From: Candidatus Shapirobacteria bacterium
GTDB lineage: Bacteria > Patescibacteriota > Microgenomatia > UBA12405
Reading direction: 5' to 3'
Assembly: GCA_028704635.1 (NCBI GenBank)
Contig: JAQWFB010000007.1
Location: 1-57,116 of the forward strand
Length of the DNA: 57,116 nt
The notes beneath the pieces are model-generated. The model was not told where the DNA came from. It saw nothing but the letters and a program-made list of their open reading frames with translations, and ran no database searches. Of the stretch, positions 41,304 to 49,739 are shown in pieces. Position 1 is the first letter of the stretch, and every line of letters starts with the position of its first letter. Made by a program: the position numbers and the translations under genes.

Positions 41304-42335
41304 TTATTTAACTTTATCGGAGATGAATTGATGGAAACCTTGATACTTGTCGTCGTTGGTGGTGAATATCCATTGTTTAGTAAAATTGGTTTTTTCTGGG
41401 TGATAAATTATTCCATCGGTACTATTGGTTCCAATTGGTATTTCAATTTTATTAAGAGAAATATTCTTTAAATTTTTATTTAAAATTAGACCAACTTGTA
41501 AAGCATCAGTGTCGGAAAGAGTTTTGGAAAGGTTATTTTGCCAAAAGAAATAAAGATTTTTTAATTGATCTGTGGTGTTAACAAAATCTCCTGATTTAAT
41601 TTTATTTAAAATGGCGTCAATTAAAAGTTGTTGACGTTGAATGCGGCCAATGTCGGTGCCACCTTGGGCGACAGTTTCGGCGCTTTTTCGAGAACGAACA
41701 AATTCGGTAATATTATTAGAATCTAAATGAACCCACCCTGAAGGAAATTCTATGGTTTTATAGATTGGAATTGAGGGTGATGGATTTTTAATGTATTCTT
41801 GATTGGGATATTGATCATCAATAAAACCTTTTTCTAGATACAAATCGACACCGCCGATGATGTTGACAAAACTGATTAAATTATCGGTAGAAATAATAAC
41901 GACATGATCGATGGATTGTCCATACAGTATTTCAAAATTTGATTTTAAAAAATCAAATTTATCTTGATTTGATTCTAAGCTTAATGGGTAGAGATTGTTT
42001 ATTTTTACCTCTTTTTCATAAAACCAAAGATCTCTGGGTGTGGAAATTAAATTTAATTTGAAAGTTTTTAAATTCAACGAGGCAAAAATTATGGTGTCAG
42101 TAGTAGTGGTTTTTTCGAGAGCATCGTCGCGTTTATCAAGACCCAAAATTAAAAAATTAATTTTATTTTGTGATTGATAATGATTTGATTTAACTGAATT
42201 GTAGACGGTCTCGATTAAATAATTTGGAGATTTGCCTATAGATCGGGAAATTATACTAGAGACAACGACTATTGAAAAAATAATTAAAAAAATAATACTG
42301 AGAATAATTTTGGTAATTATTTTAAACAATTTCAT
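41304..42335 (-). CDS. LytR-CpsA-Psr (LCP) family protein
   Basis: This 343-residue protein has an N-terminal helix (IILSIIFLIIFSIVVVSSII) and an outer LCP domain. FLILGLDKRDD, TDTIIFASLNLKTFKLNLIS with TPRDLW, and VDLYLEKGFIDD are LCP landmarks. FVRSRKS and GGTDIGRIQRQQLLIDAIL hold the arginines that bind the pyrophosphate lipid head. LCP enzymes move glycopolymers from polyprenyl-pyrophosphate onto peptidoglycan (or proteins). This is a plausible last step for the glycan built by the large cluster. It starts 2 bases after prfB. Confidence 0.9.
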   Translation of the reverse strand: MKLFKIITKIILSIIFLIIFSIVVVSSIISRSIGKSPNYLIETVYNSVKSNHYQSQNKINFLILGLDKRDDALEKTTTTDTIIFASLNLKTFKLNLISTPRDLWFYEKEVKINNLYPLSLESNQDKFDFLKSNFEILYGQSIDHVVIISTDNLISFVNIIGGVDLYLEKGFIDDQYPNQEYIKNPSPSIPIYKTIEFPSGWVHLDSNNITEFVRSRKSAETVAQGGTDIGRIQRQQLLIDAILNKIKSGDFVNTTDQLKNLYFFWQNNLSKTLSDTDALQVGLILNKNLKNISLNKIEIPIGTNSTDGIIYHPEKTNFTKQWIFTTNDDKYQGFHQFISDKVK

Positions 42336-42337
42336 GT

Positions 42338-43411
42338 TTATAGCTTTAACTCAGCTTCAATAAAAGCATCGAGGTCACCATCGAGAACGCCAGTGGTATC
42401 GGAAGTTTCATGTCTAGTGCGTAAATCTTTGACCATTTTGTAGGGATGCAAGACATAGGATCTAATTTGATGACCCCAACCAGCAACAACATTATCACCT
42501 TTGATATCTTTTTTTTCTTGACTTTGCTTTTCTTGTTCGATGGCCCAAATTTTTGATAATAAAACTTCCATCGCCATGTTGCGATTTTGTTCCTGAGAAC
42601 GTTGGCTTTGACTGCAAACGGCAATACCAGTGGGTTTATGAACAACACGAACCGCAGTGGAAACTTTATTGACGTTTTGACCACCGCAACCACCGGATCT
42701 GTAGGCAGAAAATTCAATATCTTCTGATTTAACGGCAACAGTGTTGTCATTTTCAATAACAGGGCTGACTTCAACTTTAGCAAAAGAAGTTTGACGAAGT
42801 TGATCGGCATTGAAAGGAGAAAGTCTAACTAAACGATGAGTGCCTGATTCGTGTTTAAGATAGCCATAGGCATAATTGGCATAAACCTTAAAATAAACTG
42901 ATTTAATACCCACTTCTTCACCAGGTGTGATGTCGATTAAATCAAATTTCCATCCCTTGCGTTCAAAATATTTCATATACATACGCTGCAACATTGCAGC
43001 CCAATCCATAGCTTCAGTGCCACCCTGCCCTGAGTGAACTGAAAAAATAGCACTATTTTTGTCGTATTTACCTGATAAATATGTTTGTAACTCTAAACTG
43101 GAAATTTCTTTCTCCAAGTCTTTTAGTTGAGATTCCATTTCATTTTTCAAAGTGATGTCTGGTTCGTTTTTTAAAAGATCTTCAAATTCCTCTAAATTTT
43201 GGATATTTAATTCGATTGAATCAATACTTTGAATATTTTTTTGAAGGTCGGAAATATTTTGAAGAAGTTCTTGAGCTTTAATTTGATCTTTCCAAAGATC
43301 TTCTTCTTCTGATTTTAATTTTAAATCATTTAATTTAATTAAATTATCATCATAAGACAATTTCGATTTTAATATAATTATTTTTGATTTAAGCTCTGAA
43401 AGTGAGGACAT
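42338..43411 (-). CDS. prfB: Peptide chain release factor 2
   Basis: This 357-residue protein has the RF2-type tripeptide region in [19 protein letters not shown] (SPF, reading UGA and UAA). The catalytic GGQ lies in [20 protein letters not shown]. An N-terminal coiled-coil domain opens it. The frame is continuous from the ATG at 43411, so the programmed +1 frameshift known from many prfB genes is absent. Its presence, with TGA stops in this window, argues against a UGA-recoded genome. The residue before GGQ (Cys) and the following QNVNKV resemble cyanobacterial-type RF2 rather than the SGAGGQHVN form. Confidence 0.95.
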   Translation of the reverse strand: MSSLSELKSKIIILKSKLSYDDNLIKLNDLKLKSEEEDLWKDQIKAQELLQNISDLQKNIQSIDSIELNIQNLEEFEDLLKNEPDITLKNEMESQLKDLEKEISSLELQTYLSGKYDKNSAIFSVHSGQGGTEAMDWAAMLQRMYMKYFERKGWKFDLIDITPGEEVGIKSVYFKVYANYAYGYLKHESGTHRLVRLSPFNADQLRQTSFAKVEVSPVIENDNTVAVKSEDIEFSAYRSGGCGGQNVNKVSTAVRVVHKPTGIAVCSQSQRSQEQNRNMAMEVLLSKIWAIEQEKQSQEKKDIKGDNVVAGWGHQIRSYVLHPYKMVKDLRTRHETSDTTGVLDGDLDAFIEAELKL

Positions 43412-43413
43412 AA

Positions 43414-43827
43414 TTATTGTGACTCGATACTTCTGAGAGTGTTTTGATAAATATTGTTGATGATCATTTTTTGAATTTCTTTAATTTGTGTTTGAGGAAA
43501 TCCTTGGCTTTGTTCTTTAATTAAATTTATTTTTTCTTGAATTAAAGTTGCCGCTGGGTTTTGGTTTAAATTTTCTAATTGTTTTCGACTGTTTTCTGGG
43601 ATTGATAGATAAATATTATTGGAAATTTCGGTTGTTTTCCCAAGAATAAAATTTGATTTTTGCTCATCAACAGACAATGTAGAATCAATAGTTTGAAATG
43701 AGTTTGTTTTTTGTCCGGAGATAAAAGAAATTGTAAAAAAAACAATAATACTAAATACGGCCAATCTAATTAATGATTGAAAAGTAAATCTGGTGTGTTT
43801 CTTTTTATGTTTATGACCAGTGGACAC
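43414..43827 (-). CDS. Small membrane-anchored protein, unknown
   Basis: This 137-residue protein opens with a very basic stretch ([11 protein letters not shown]), then one helix ([20 protein letters not shown]) and an outer helix-rich part ([18 protein letters not shown] and [20 protein letters not shown]). Its start is GTG at 43827. It lies 2 bases before prfB. I recognise no family. The layout suggests an outer coiled-coil or stalk anchored by one helix. Confidence 0.65.
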   Translation of the reverse strand: MSTGHKHKKKHTRFTFQSLIRLAVFSIIVFFTISFISGQKTNSFQTIDSTLSVDEQKSNFILGKTTEISNNIYLSIPENSRKQLENLNQNPAATLIQEKINLIKEQSQGFPQTQIKEIQKMIINNIYQNTLRSIESQ

Positions 43828-43854
43828 AATATGATTTTATCATTAAAAAGGGGT

Positions 43855-44247
43855 TTATTTTGATTTTTCTGTAAGGTATTCCGTGATTGGAGCATCGCCG
43901 ATAATACATTTCTGGTCTTTTTGGTCGACAAGGAAAGGAACAGGCAAGCCCCCATTGCTTAATTGATCTGGACAAATTTGTTGAACCATTTTAGAAAAAG
44001 TGGTCTTGTTTGACTCATTTTCGTAAACTTCAAGTTGGCTGATTTTTAATTTTTGATCAATTTGGTTGGTGGAAACAAATTCTTCGACAATTTTACAGTG
44101 AGGACAGGTGGTGCCATAAAATAAAATATAATTGTTCTGTGGCATAGAATTATTCTGAGTGAGAGAAGCTGGTTTTTTAGAAGTGAGAAAATAAAAACTA
44201 ATTAAAAGGGCAATAATAATTAAAGTAGGAATAATTTTTTTTATCAT
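43855..44247 (-). CDS. Membrane-anchored thioredoxin-like protein (CPHC)
   Basis: This 130-residue protein has an N-terminal helix (IIPTLIIIALLISFYFLTS) and a thioredoxin-like outer domain with YGTTCPHCKIV (C48, C51). A later GGLPVPFLVDQK holds the cis-proline. Two further cysteines are at QQICPDQL and QKCIIGDAP. CPHC is the DsbA-type active site, so thiol exchange in secreted proteins is likely. It overlaps the cyclophilin lipoprotein gene by 4 bases (ATGA), which points to a joint role in folding outside the membrane. Confidence 0.8.
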   Translation of the reverse strand: MIKKIIPTLIIIALLISFYFLTSKKPASLTQNNSMPQNNYILFYGTTCPHCKIVEEFVSTNQIDQKLKISQLEVYENESNKTTFSKMVQQICPDQLSNGGLPVPFLVDQKDQKCIIGDAPITEYLTEKSK

Positions 44248-44915
44248 TTGGTTTTGGTGGTAATGTCAATTATTTTGTCACCTTGTTGAATTTTATCTAA
44301 AATATCGAGGCCGGAAACAACTTCGCCAAAATTAACATAATCACCCGTTAAATGCTGACAACCTTCGGTGGTAAAACAAATAAAAAATTGACTATCATTA
44401 CTGACTTGATTGGTTTCACCAGTTCTGGCTAAACCAAAACTACCTCGAACAAAAGGAATATTGTTTAATTCAGAGGCTTGTTTGCCACCACCCATACCAG
44501 TTCCAGTTGGATCGCCGCCTTGAGCCATGAAACCAGTAATGACTCGATGGAAAGTTAAATTTTTATAAAAACCAGAATCGGCTTTTTTTATAAAATTAGC
44601 GACAGTATTGGGAGTTTCTTTTGAATATAATTTAGCAATTATTTCACCGTCTTTGGTTTTAATAGAAATAAGAGTTTCTCCAGTGTTTGTTTTAGCAGAA
44701 TCAGTTGAAGAGATTGGGGCTTCGGTAACAACAGGATTTTGCAAAGCAGAATTGTTCTCTTGAGTAGGATTGTTTTCTTGAATAGAATTATTGGTTGTAT
44801 CTTGAGTCATATTTAGATTTAAATTTGTTTCTGTATTTTTATTTGTGCAAGCAGAAAATAAAACAGAAGAAAGAATAATTAAGCTAATAAGTTGAAGTTT
44901 ATTTTTTAAATTCAC
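44244..44915 (-). CDS. Cyclophilin-type peptidyl-prolyl isomerase, lipoprotein
   Basis: This 223-residue protein starts at GTG and has a lipoprotein signal (LFSAC, C23), a Thr/Asn/Gln-rich linker to about residue 75, and a cyclophilin domain. Landmarks are VANFIKKADSGFYKNLTFHR, FMAQGGDPTGTGMGGGKQAS and SQFFICFTTEGCQHLTGDYV. It should twist prolyl bonds of secreted proteins on the outer face of the membrane. It lies 5 bases after the C39-like peptidase gene and overlaps the thioredoxin-like gene, so the three form one unit. Confidence 0.9.
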   Translation of the reverse strand: MNLKNKLQLISLIILSSVLFSACTNKNTETNLNLNMTQDTTNNSIQENNPTQENNSALQNPVVTEAPISSTDSAKTNTGETLISIKTKDGEIIAKLYSKETPNTVANFIKKADSGFYKNLTFHRVITGFMAQGGDPTGTGMGGGKQASELNNIPFVRGSFGLARTGETNQVSNDSQFFICFTTEGCQHLTGDYVNFGEVVSGLDILDKIQQGDKIIDITTKTK

Positions 44916-44920
44916 AACAA

Positions 44921-45703
44921 TTATTTTAACAAAATCAGAACTCTTTTGGGGCCATTATCAATATCTTCTTTTTTACCAGATGGTGGAAAATCGTGAATAC
45001 TCTCCATGAGTAAGCTGTAGGAATATTTAAAATAAGCACCGGATTTAGTACCAACATCGTGGACGATAAATTGCTTTTTGTTGTCATCGTAGCCAAGAAT
45101 TACCAAACTATGATAGTAAGGCCCGCCTGAATTAAAATGTTTATTTTCTTTGTATAAAGTTTTTCCGTTGCCAGTGACGACAATTGGAATATTTTGAATT
45201 AGATATTTTTTAAGGTCTTCTATTGTGGGAGTTTCAATGATTTTTGTTTGATAACCCAAATATTTTTGAGCCACTAAATTCATTTGCTCAATATTTATAT
45301 CATGAGTAAAACCTTGCTGATTTTCAAATTCGATCATTTTTAAAATGGCGTCGCGATTTTCTGTGGTGGTAATGCTTTTATTATTTTTATAAAAATAATC
45401 AACAGTTATAAGAGATGCTTCTTCACAAGCGTCTTGCCAAGGTTGATCCCAATTTTTTTCTGGAGCTTGTTGAACGAATGCAGTTTCAATTAAATATTTA
45501 TTTGGTAGGCCAGATTCTAAAATTTTAGTGGGTTCTGGAGCAATATTTTCTTTAACTTCTTCTATTTTGGTAACTGTTTGAGTAATTTTGTTTTCAATAT
45601 TTTCTTTAGTTAATTTTTTAGGGAAAAGAAAACAAGTTAAAAGAAAAATGAGAACTAATAAAATCAATGCCAGTGGAATTATTTTCTTGATAAAAAACCT
45701 CAT
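44921..45703 (-). CDS. Membrane-anchored C39-like cysteine peptidase
   Basis: This 260-residue protein has one N-terminal helix (PLALILLVLIFLLTCFLF) and a Peptidase_C39_2-type outer domain. C93 lies in PWQDACEEASL, H198 in GPYYHSLVILGYD and D216 in FIVHDVGTKSG, giving the papain-like triad. Q79 in FVQQAPEKNW could form the oxyanion hole. It has no ABC part, so it is not a bacteriocin exporter. Substrate is unknown. It opens the unit with the cyclophilin and thioredoxin-like genes, from a perfect TATAAT 7 bases before its ATG. Confidence 0.82.
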   Translation of the reverse strand: MRFFIKKIIPLALILLVLIFLLTCFLFPKKLTKENIENKITQTVTKIEEVKENIAPEPTKILESGLPNKYLIETAFVQQAPEKNWDQPWQDACEEASLITVDYFYKNNKSITTTENRDAILKMIEFENQQGFTHDINIEQMNLVAQKYLGYQTKIIETPTIEDLKKYLIQNIPIVVTGNGKTLYKENKHFNSGGPYYHSLVILGYDDNKKQFIVHDVGTKSGAYFKYSYSLLMESIHDFPPSGKKEDIDNGPKRVLILLK

Positions 45704-45710
45704 AGTTTCT

Positions 45711-45716
45711 ATTATA
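45711..45716 (-). promoter_or_regulatory. -10 box of the C39/cyclophilin/thioredoxin-like unit (leaderless type)
   Basis: Perfect TATAAT on the minus strand, 7 bases before the ATG at 45703. No ribosome site lies between. The -35 region is only A and T. Confidence 0.5.
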
Positions 45717-45755
45717 ATTTAAATAATTAAAAAATTTTAAATTAAACCTAATTTA

Positions 45756-45783
45756 TTGCAAATTTTAAATATTATAGTACAAT
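45756..45783 (+). promoter_or_regulatory. Promoter of typA (leaderless type)
   Basis: TTGCAA (45756-45761) and TACAAT (45778-45783) are 16 bases apart, and the ATG follows 6 bases later. TATAGT at 45773-45778 is an alternative -10. The AAGG just before the ATG is too close to act as a normal ribosome site. Confidence 0.45.
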
Positions 45784-45789
45784 GCAAGG

Positions 45790-47628
45790 ATGCCCAAATT
45801 TACAGATATAAGAAATGTTGCTGTTATTGCCCACGTTGACCATGGCAAGACCACTTTAGTGGACGCAATGTTGAAACAAACCCATACTTTTAGAGAAAAC
45901 CAAGCGGAAATGAACGTGGACCGAATCATGGATAGTAATGATTTGGAAAGAGAAAAAGGAATCACAATTTTATCTAAAAATACCTCTGTTTTTTATAAAA
46001 ATACTAAAATTAATATTATTGATACTCCTGGACACGCTGATTTTGGCGGAGAAGTGGAAAGAGTTTTAAATATGGCTGACGGAGTACTTCTAATAGTAGA
46101 TGCTTCTGAAGGGCCACTTTCACAAACTAAATTTGTTTTAAAAAGAGCTTTGGATTATAAATTAAAAGTTATTTTGGTTATTAATAAAATTGACCGAAAA
46201 GACGAAAGAATTAAAGATGTGGTAGCTGACACTGAAAATTTATTTTTATCTTTAGCTGATGACCCAGAACTTTTGGATTTCCCAATTATTTATGCCATTG
46301 GCCGAGATGGAAAAACATTTTTAGAAATGCCAGAATCGCTCGATCAAGCTGGTGACATGACTCCCCTTTTTGAAACTATTTTAAAAACAATTCCAAATGC
46401 TGAAAAAGATTCCGACAAACCTTTCCAAATGTTGGTTTCGGCTTTTGAAAAAAATGAATATTTAGGTAGATTGGCTTTGGGAAGAGTAAGCCAAGGGATG
46501 GTTAAAAAAGGTGATTTTATTTCATTGGTTAAGGCTGATCAAAAAGTAGTCGGTAATTTTAGGGTGGAAAAAATGTATGTAAATGAAGGAATTTCAAAAG
46601 TGGAAGTGCAAGAAGCTAGTGCTGGAGAGATTATTTATATATCAGGAATTTCTGCAATTGAAATTGGTCAAACTTTAACTTCAGTGGATTGCCAAGTGGC
46701 TTTGCCAGCAATTGAAGTGGCTGAACCAACTATTAAAGCTAGTTTTGGACCTAATACATCGATGTTTGCTCGCGATGAATCAAGATTTTTGACCAGTCGA
46801 GAACTTAAAGAAAGATTAAGAGAAGAAGTAGAAGCTAATTTGGGTTTAAAAATTGAAGACGATCCAAATGATAGTATTCGCATGTTGGTTTCTGGTCGAG
46901 GTGAATTGCATTTAGCTATTTTAATCGAAAAATTACGACGTGAGGGTTATGCAATGGAAATTGGAAAACCAGAGGTTATTTTTAAAACAATTGATGGAAA
47001 AGTATTTGAACCTTTTAATGAATTAACAATTATTGTCCCTGATGAATTTGTAGGAACTATTACTTCGGAACTTGGTAAAAGAAAAGCGGAAATGCTTGAT
47101 ATGCAAACTGATGAAAAAGTTGGAACCAGACTTACTTATAAAATTAGTGAAAGAAATGCTTTGGGTTTAAGAAACACCTTAGTGACTGAAACTAAAGGGA
47201 TGGTTTCTTTGAATACTTTATTTTTAGGATATGAACCAAAACAAGAAGAAAATAAAAAAGAAAGAAACGGAGTATTGATTGCCTTTGAATCTGGTAAGGC
47301 TTTGTCTTTTGGATTAGATTTGGCTCAAAAAAGAGGTATTCTTTTTATTTCTCCAACTGAAATGGTTTATGAAGGACAAGTTATTGGTCTTAGACCAATG
47401 ATTGGCGATTTGGAAATTAATATCTGTAAAGGTAAACAATTGACTAACATGCGCTCGGCTGGAAATGATGATGGTATTACTTTGGCACCAGCAACAAAAT
47501 ATACAATTGAAGAATCTTTAGATTTTATTAATAATGATGAATTTATTGATGTGACTCCAAAAACAATTCGTTTGAGAAAAAGAATTTTAAACAAAACTGA
47601 CAGATTGCGAGCTTCGAGAAAAAATTAA
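45790..47628 (+). CDS. typA: Translational GTPase TypA/BipA
   Basis: This 612-residue protein has the GTPase motifs [15 protein letters not shown] (G1), [10 protein letters not shown] (G2 region), [13 protein letters not shown] (G3) and VINKIDRKD (G4). Translation-factor domains II, III and V and the TypA-specific C-terminal domain follow ([17 protein letters not shown], then [20 protein letters not shown]). It binds ribosomes and helps in assembly or stress. It is a single-gene unit on the plus strand; its stop overlaps the stop of the DUF5665-like gene on the other strand by 4 bases. Confidence 0.96.
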   Translation: MPKFTDIRNVAVIAHVDHGKTTLVDAMLKQTHTFRENQAEMNVDRIMDSNDLEREKGITILSKNTSVFYKNTKINIIDTPGHADFGGEVERVLNMADGVLLIVDASEGPLSQTKFVLKRALDYKLKVILVINKIDRKDERIKDVVADTENLFLSLADDPELLDFPIIYAIGRDGKTFLEMPESLDQAGDMTPLFETILKTIPNAEKDSDKPFQMLVSAFEKNEYLGRLALGRVSQGMVKKGDFISLVKADQKVVGNFRVEKMYVNEGISKVEVQEASAGEIIYISGISAIEIGQTLTSVDCQVALPAIEVAEPTIKASFGPNTSMFARDESRFLTSRELKERLREEVEANLGLKIEDDPNDSIRMLVSGRGELHLAILIEKLRREGYAMEIGKPEVIFKTIDGKVFEPFNELTIIVPDEFVGTITSELGKRKAEMLDMQTDEKVGTRLTYKISERNALGLRNTLVTETKGMVSLNTLFLGYEPKQEENKKERNGVLIAFESGKALSFGLDLAQKRGILFISPTEMVYEGQVIGLRPMIGDLEINICKGKQLTNMRSAGNDDGITLAPATKYTIEESLDFINNDEFIDVTPKTIRLRKRILNKTDRLRASRKN

Positions 47629-47921
47629 TTTGTGTTAATTATTTGATCTTGAATAATTTGGGTTTGAGGAACAACGACTTTAGTCCAATTGACCTGACTC
47701 ATTGTAGTTTCTATCCATTTAGAAATTGATGCAGTTAAATTAAATTGCGAAAAAATATAGACTAGTACAGAGGCAACAATTACGGTACCAAAAAGAGTGC
47801 CGAGAGAACGAAAGATACCAACTAAAAAATTAGACCAAGAAATTTTGAACGGGTTAGTGTAATTGTCTATTTTTTGATTGATTTTTTGCAACTCTAAAAG
47901 TATTTCTTGATTTTGATCCAT
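47625..47921 (-). CDS. Small membrane protein, DUF5665-like
   Basis: This 98-residue protein has a short coiled N-terminus (ILLELQKINQKIDNYTNPF), then SWSNFLVGIFRSLGTLFGTV and one helix to about residue 68. An outer tail follows (WIETTMSQVNWTKVVVPQ). The NP....w.nF..G..rglG...G pattern is typical of DUF5665. Function is unknown. It lies 1 base after the HIT gene and is probably cotranscribed with it. Confidence 0.75.
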   Translation of the reverse strand: MDQNQEILLELQKINQKIDNYTNPFKISWSNFLVGIFRSLGTLFGTVIVASVLVYIFSQFNLTASISKWIETTMSQVNWTKVVVPQTQIIQDQIINTN

Positions 47922-47922
47922 A

Positions 47923-48330
47923 TTATTTATTAATTGAACTTTTAATTATATTGTTTATCTCTAAAAATTTTTCATTAGAAAGTTGTAGATGAGGAATGGA
48001 TTTTAGGGCTGGTTGAATTGAATCATCTAAATTTCTGGGGATAATATGGATATGAGCGTGTTCGACTTCGTTGCCCATGGTGATAAAACTAATATATTCC
48101 GGATTTAAGGCAGAATTTTTGATATCAATGGCTATTTTTTGAGCAACTTGCCAAAATTCGCCACAATTAGGAGAATCGTAAACCCAACGAAAATGAGTTT
48201 TTGGAACTAAAAGAGTGTGTCCAATGGCGATTGGATTAATATCGAGAAAAGCTAAAAAATTATCATCTTCATAAACCTTATGACAGGGAATTTCCCCTTT
48301 TATTATTTTACAAAAAATACAATTATCCAT
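47923..48330 (-). CDS. HIT family nucleotide-binding hydrolase
   Basis: This 135-residue protein has the histidine triad EHAHIHIIPRN near residues 91-100. The N-terminal CIFCKIIKGEIPCHKVYEDD has the cysteines seen in many HIT proteins, and FLDINPIAIGHTLLVPKTH is the other core motif. HIT proteins split nucleotide phosphoramidates or similar adenylyl compounds. It is soluble. A TATTAT box lies 5 bases before the ATG. Confidence 0.93.
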   Translation of the reverse strand: MDNCIFCKIIKGEIPCHKVYEDDNFLAFLDINPIAIGHTLLVPKTHFRWVYDSPNCGEFWQVAQKIAIDIKNSALNPEYISFITMGNEVEHAHIHIIPRNLDDSIQPALKSIPHLQLSNEKFLEINNIIKSSINK

Positions 48331-48334
48331 AGTG

Positions 48335-48341
48335 TATAATA
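48335..48341. promoter_or_regulatory. Overlapping divergent -10 boxes for the HIT and ppnP-like genes
   Basis: On the plus strand TATAAT (48335-48340) faces the ppnP-like gene, giving a leader of about 45 bases. On the minus strand TATTAT (48336-48341) lies 5 bases before the HIT ATG. The two boxes share five base pairs, so the two promoters could not be used at the same moment on one DNA molecule. Confidence 0.45.
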
Positions 48342-48390
48342 CAACAATTTTAGTTGTTCTTTAAATTAAAAATAGAAAGGTGTGTTTATT

Positions 48391-48675
48391 ATGGGAAAAA
48401 TAACTCATTTGGGTTATTATGATGGAAATTTTCAGTCTTTAGGATTTATCGCAGACGGAGAAGGTAAAAGTGTTACAGTAATTAACCCAGGTGTATATAA
48501 CTTCCGTGAAGAAAAACATGAAGTAGTAATAATCGTTGTTGCCGGTGAAATAATTATCAACGGAACTAGGTATAAGCCATATCAAAGGAAGAATATTAAA
48601 AAAGGCGAAGCAATAATACTAGAAACTGAGAATACCTCTATCTACTTAAAAGAAACAAAAGGTTACAGAAAATAG
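48391..48675 (+). CDS. ppnP: Pyrimidine/purine nucleoside phosphorylase-like cupin (PpnP/DUF1255)
   Basis: This 94-residue protein has the small cupin pattern of PpnP: SLGFIADGEGKSVTVINPGV, YNFREEKHEVVIIVVAGEI, NGTRYKPYQ and an end with SIYLKETKGY. PpnP splits nucleosides with phosphate to give the base and (deoxy)ribose-1-phosphate. The start is the ATG with AAAGGTG about 7-10 bases upstream, a proper ribosome site, unlike most neighbours. Codon choice (ATA, AGG, ATC, GTT mixed) seems to differ from the flanks, which might mean recent gain. A large inverted repeat follows. Assignment rests on pattern only. Confidence 0.68.
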   Translation: MGKITHLGYYDGNFQSLGFIADGEGKSVTVINPGVYNFREEKHEVVIIVVAGEIIINGTRYKPYQRKNIKKGEAIILETENTSIYLKETKGYRK

Positions 48676-48689
48676 AATAACTAAAATGG

Positions 48690-48734
48690 TTGGAGATGAA
48701 AACTTATTAATTTATTAATAAAATTCATCTCCAG
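48690..48734. terminator. Long hairpin between convergent ppnP-like and nrnA-like genes
   Basis: TGGAGATGAA (48690-48699) pairs with TTCATCTCCA (48725-48734). Inside, TTATTAA pairs with TTAATAA around a four-base loop, with a small internal loop between the stems. The repeat is symmetric and could stop transcription from both sides, though no long T-run follows on either strand. Confidence 0.65.
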
Positions 48735-48739
48735 CCTAA

Positions 48740-49735
48740 CTACTTTTCTAAATCTGGATATACTAATTTGAGATTTTTTAAAAGAATCTCAGTGGCTTCG
48801 GCTAATGATCCATTAATAGTGGCACCGGCAGCGGCAATATGACCACCACCACCAACAGCGGTTGATATTTTAGATAGATCATACTTGCTCGCATCTCGGG
48901 TTCTGAAACTGATTTTGACGGAATTTGGTTGATATTCAATCATACTAATCCCAATATCCCACCCGGTAACTGATTTAACTACATTGGAAACCTCTGAACC
49001 ATTGATGACACTATTACTAATACCACTTTCTTTTATGGTCTCGAAATCTAGGGAGGCTATGGCAACTTTTCCCGAAAGATAGGTTTTAACTGAACCAAGT
49101 ATTAAAGATAAAAATTTTAGACGATCGGGATGGTCATTATTTTCAATTTCAAAAATAAATTTATCAAAATTAGGATTTATTTTAGAAAGATTGGCAACAG
49201 CCAAAAAAGTTTTATAAGTGGTGTTAACGTATTTGAAACCGCCAGTGTCAGTGTAGATGCCAACAAACAAACAAGAAGCAATTTCTTTGGTTATTTTGAC
49301 ATGATTGTCTTGAAGTAAATTGTAAATTAATTGGCAAGCGGCTGGTGTTTTGGCATCAACTAAATTGATGTCGGCAAATTTTGGGTTGCTTTTGTGATGG
49401 TCGATAATGATGGTTTTTAAATTTTTACTGAAAACAATTTCACCCTGTCTAGAAATTAGCTTTGGGCTGGCAATGTCGGCAATGATAAATAAATCATAAT
49501 CGTCTTGGTTAATTTGAAAAAAATTCTTAGGTAAAATTTTATCGACTCCAGGAAGAGTTGAAAAATTTTTAGGAAATTCAGAATCACCACCAAGAAGAGT
49601 AACTTTTTTACCCATTTTAGTTAAAGCGTGAAATAGAGCTAAATTTGCACCAATTGAATCGCCGTCGGGGCTGGGATGGAGAGTGAGTAAAATATTTTTA
49701 GCTTTTTTGATTTCTTGCCAGATTTTTTTATTCAT
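48740..49735 (-). CDS. nrnA: DHH/DHHA1 phosphoesterase, NrnA-like
   Basis: This 331-residue protein has HPSPDGDSIGANLALFHAL (DHH motif I), FIIADIASP (II), IIIDHHKSNPKF (DHH) and GIYTDTGGFKY (IV). The DHHA1 domain ends in GGGGHIAAAGATI. These match oligoribonuclease/pAp phosphatase (NrnA), which degrades short RNA and 3'-phosphoadenosine 5'-phosphate, or c-di-AMP phosphoesterases without the sensory part. The frame is open upstream to 49909, but that would run 170 bases into secA; the ATG at 49735, 4 bases after the secA stop, begins exactly at the family N-terminus. Confidence 0.88.
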   Translation of the reverse strand: MNKKIWQEIKKAKNILLTLHPSPDGDSIGANLALFHALTKMGKKVTLLGGDSEFPKNFSTLPGVDKILPKNFFQINQDDYDLFIIADIASPKLISRQGEIVFSKNLKTIIIDHHKSNPKFADINLVDAKTPAACQLIYNLLQDNHVKITKEIASCLFVGIYTDTGGFKYVNTTYKTFLAVANLSKINPNFDKFIFEIENNDHPDRLKFLSLILGSVKTYLSGKVAIASLDFETIKESGISNSVINGSEVSNVVKSVTGWDIGISMIEYQPNSVKISFRTRDASKYDLSKISTAVGGGGHIAAAGATINGSLAEATEILLKNLKLVYPDLEK

Positions 49736-49739
49736 ATTT

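Noticed and set aside
42338-43411. Programmed frameshift in prfB
   Set aside because: The reading frame is unbroken from the ATG at 43411 and no in-frame TGA is seen near codon 25.
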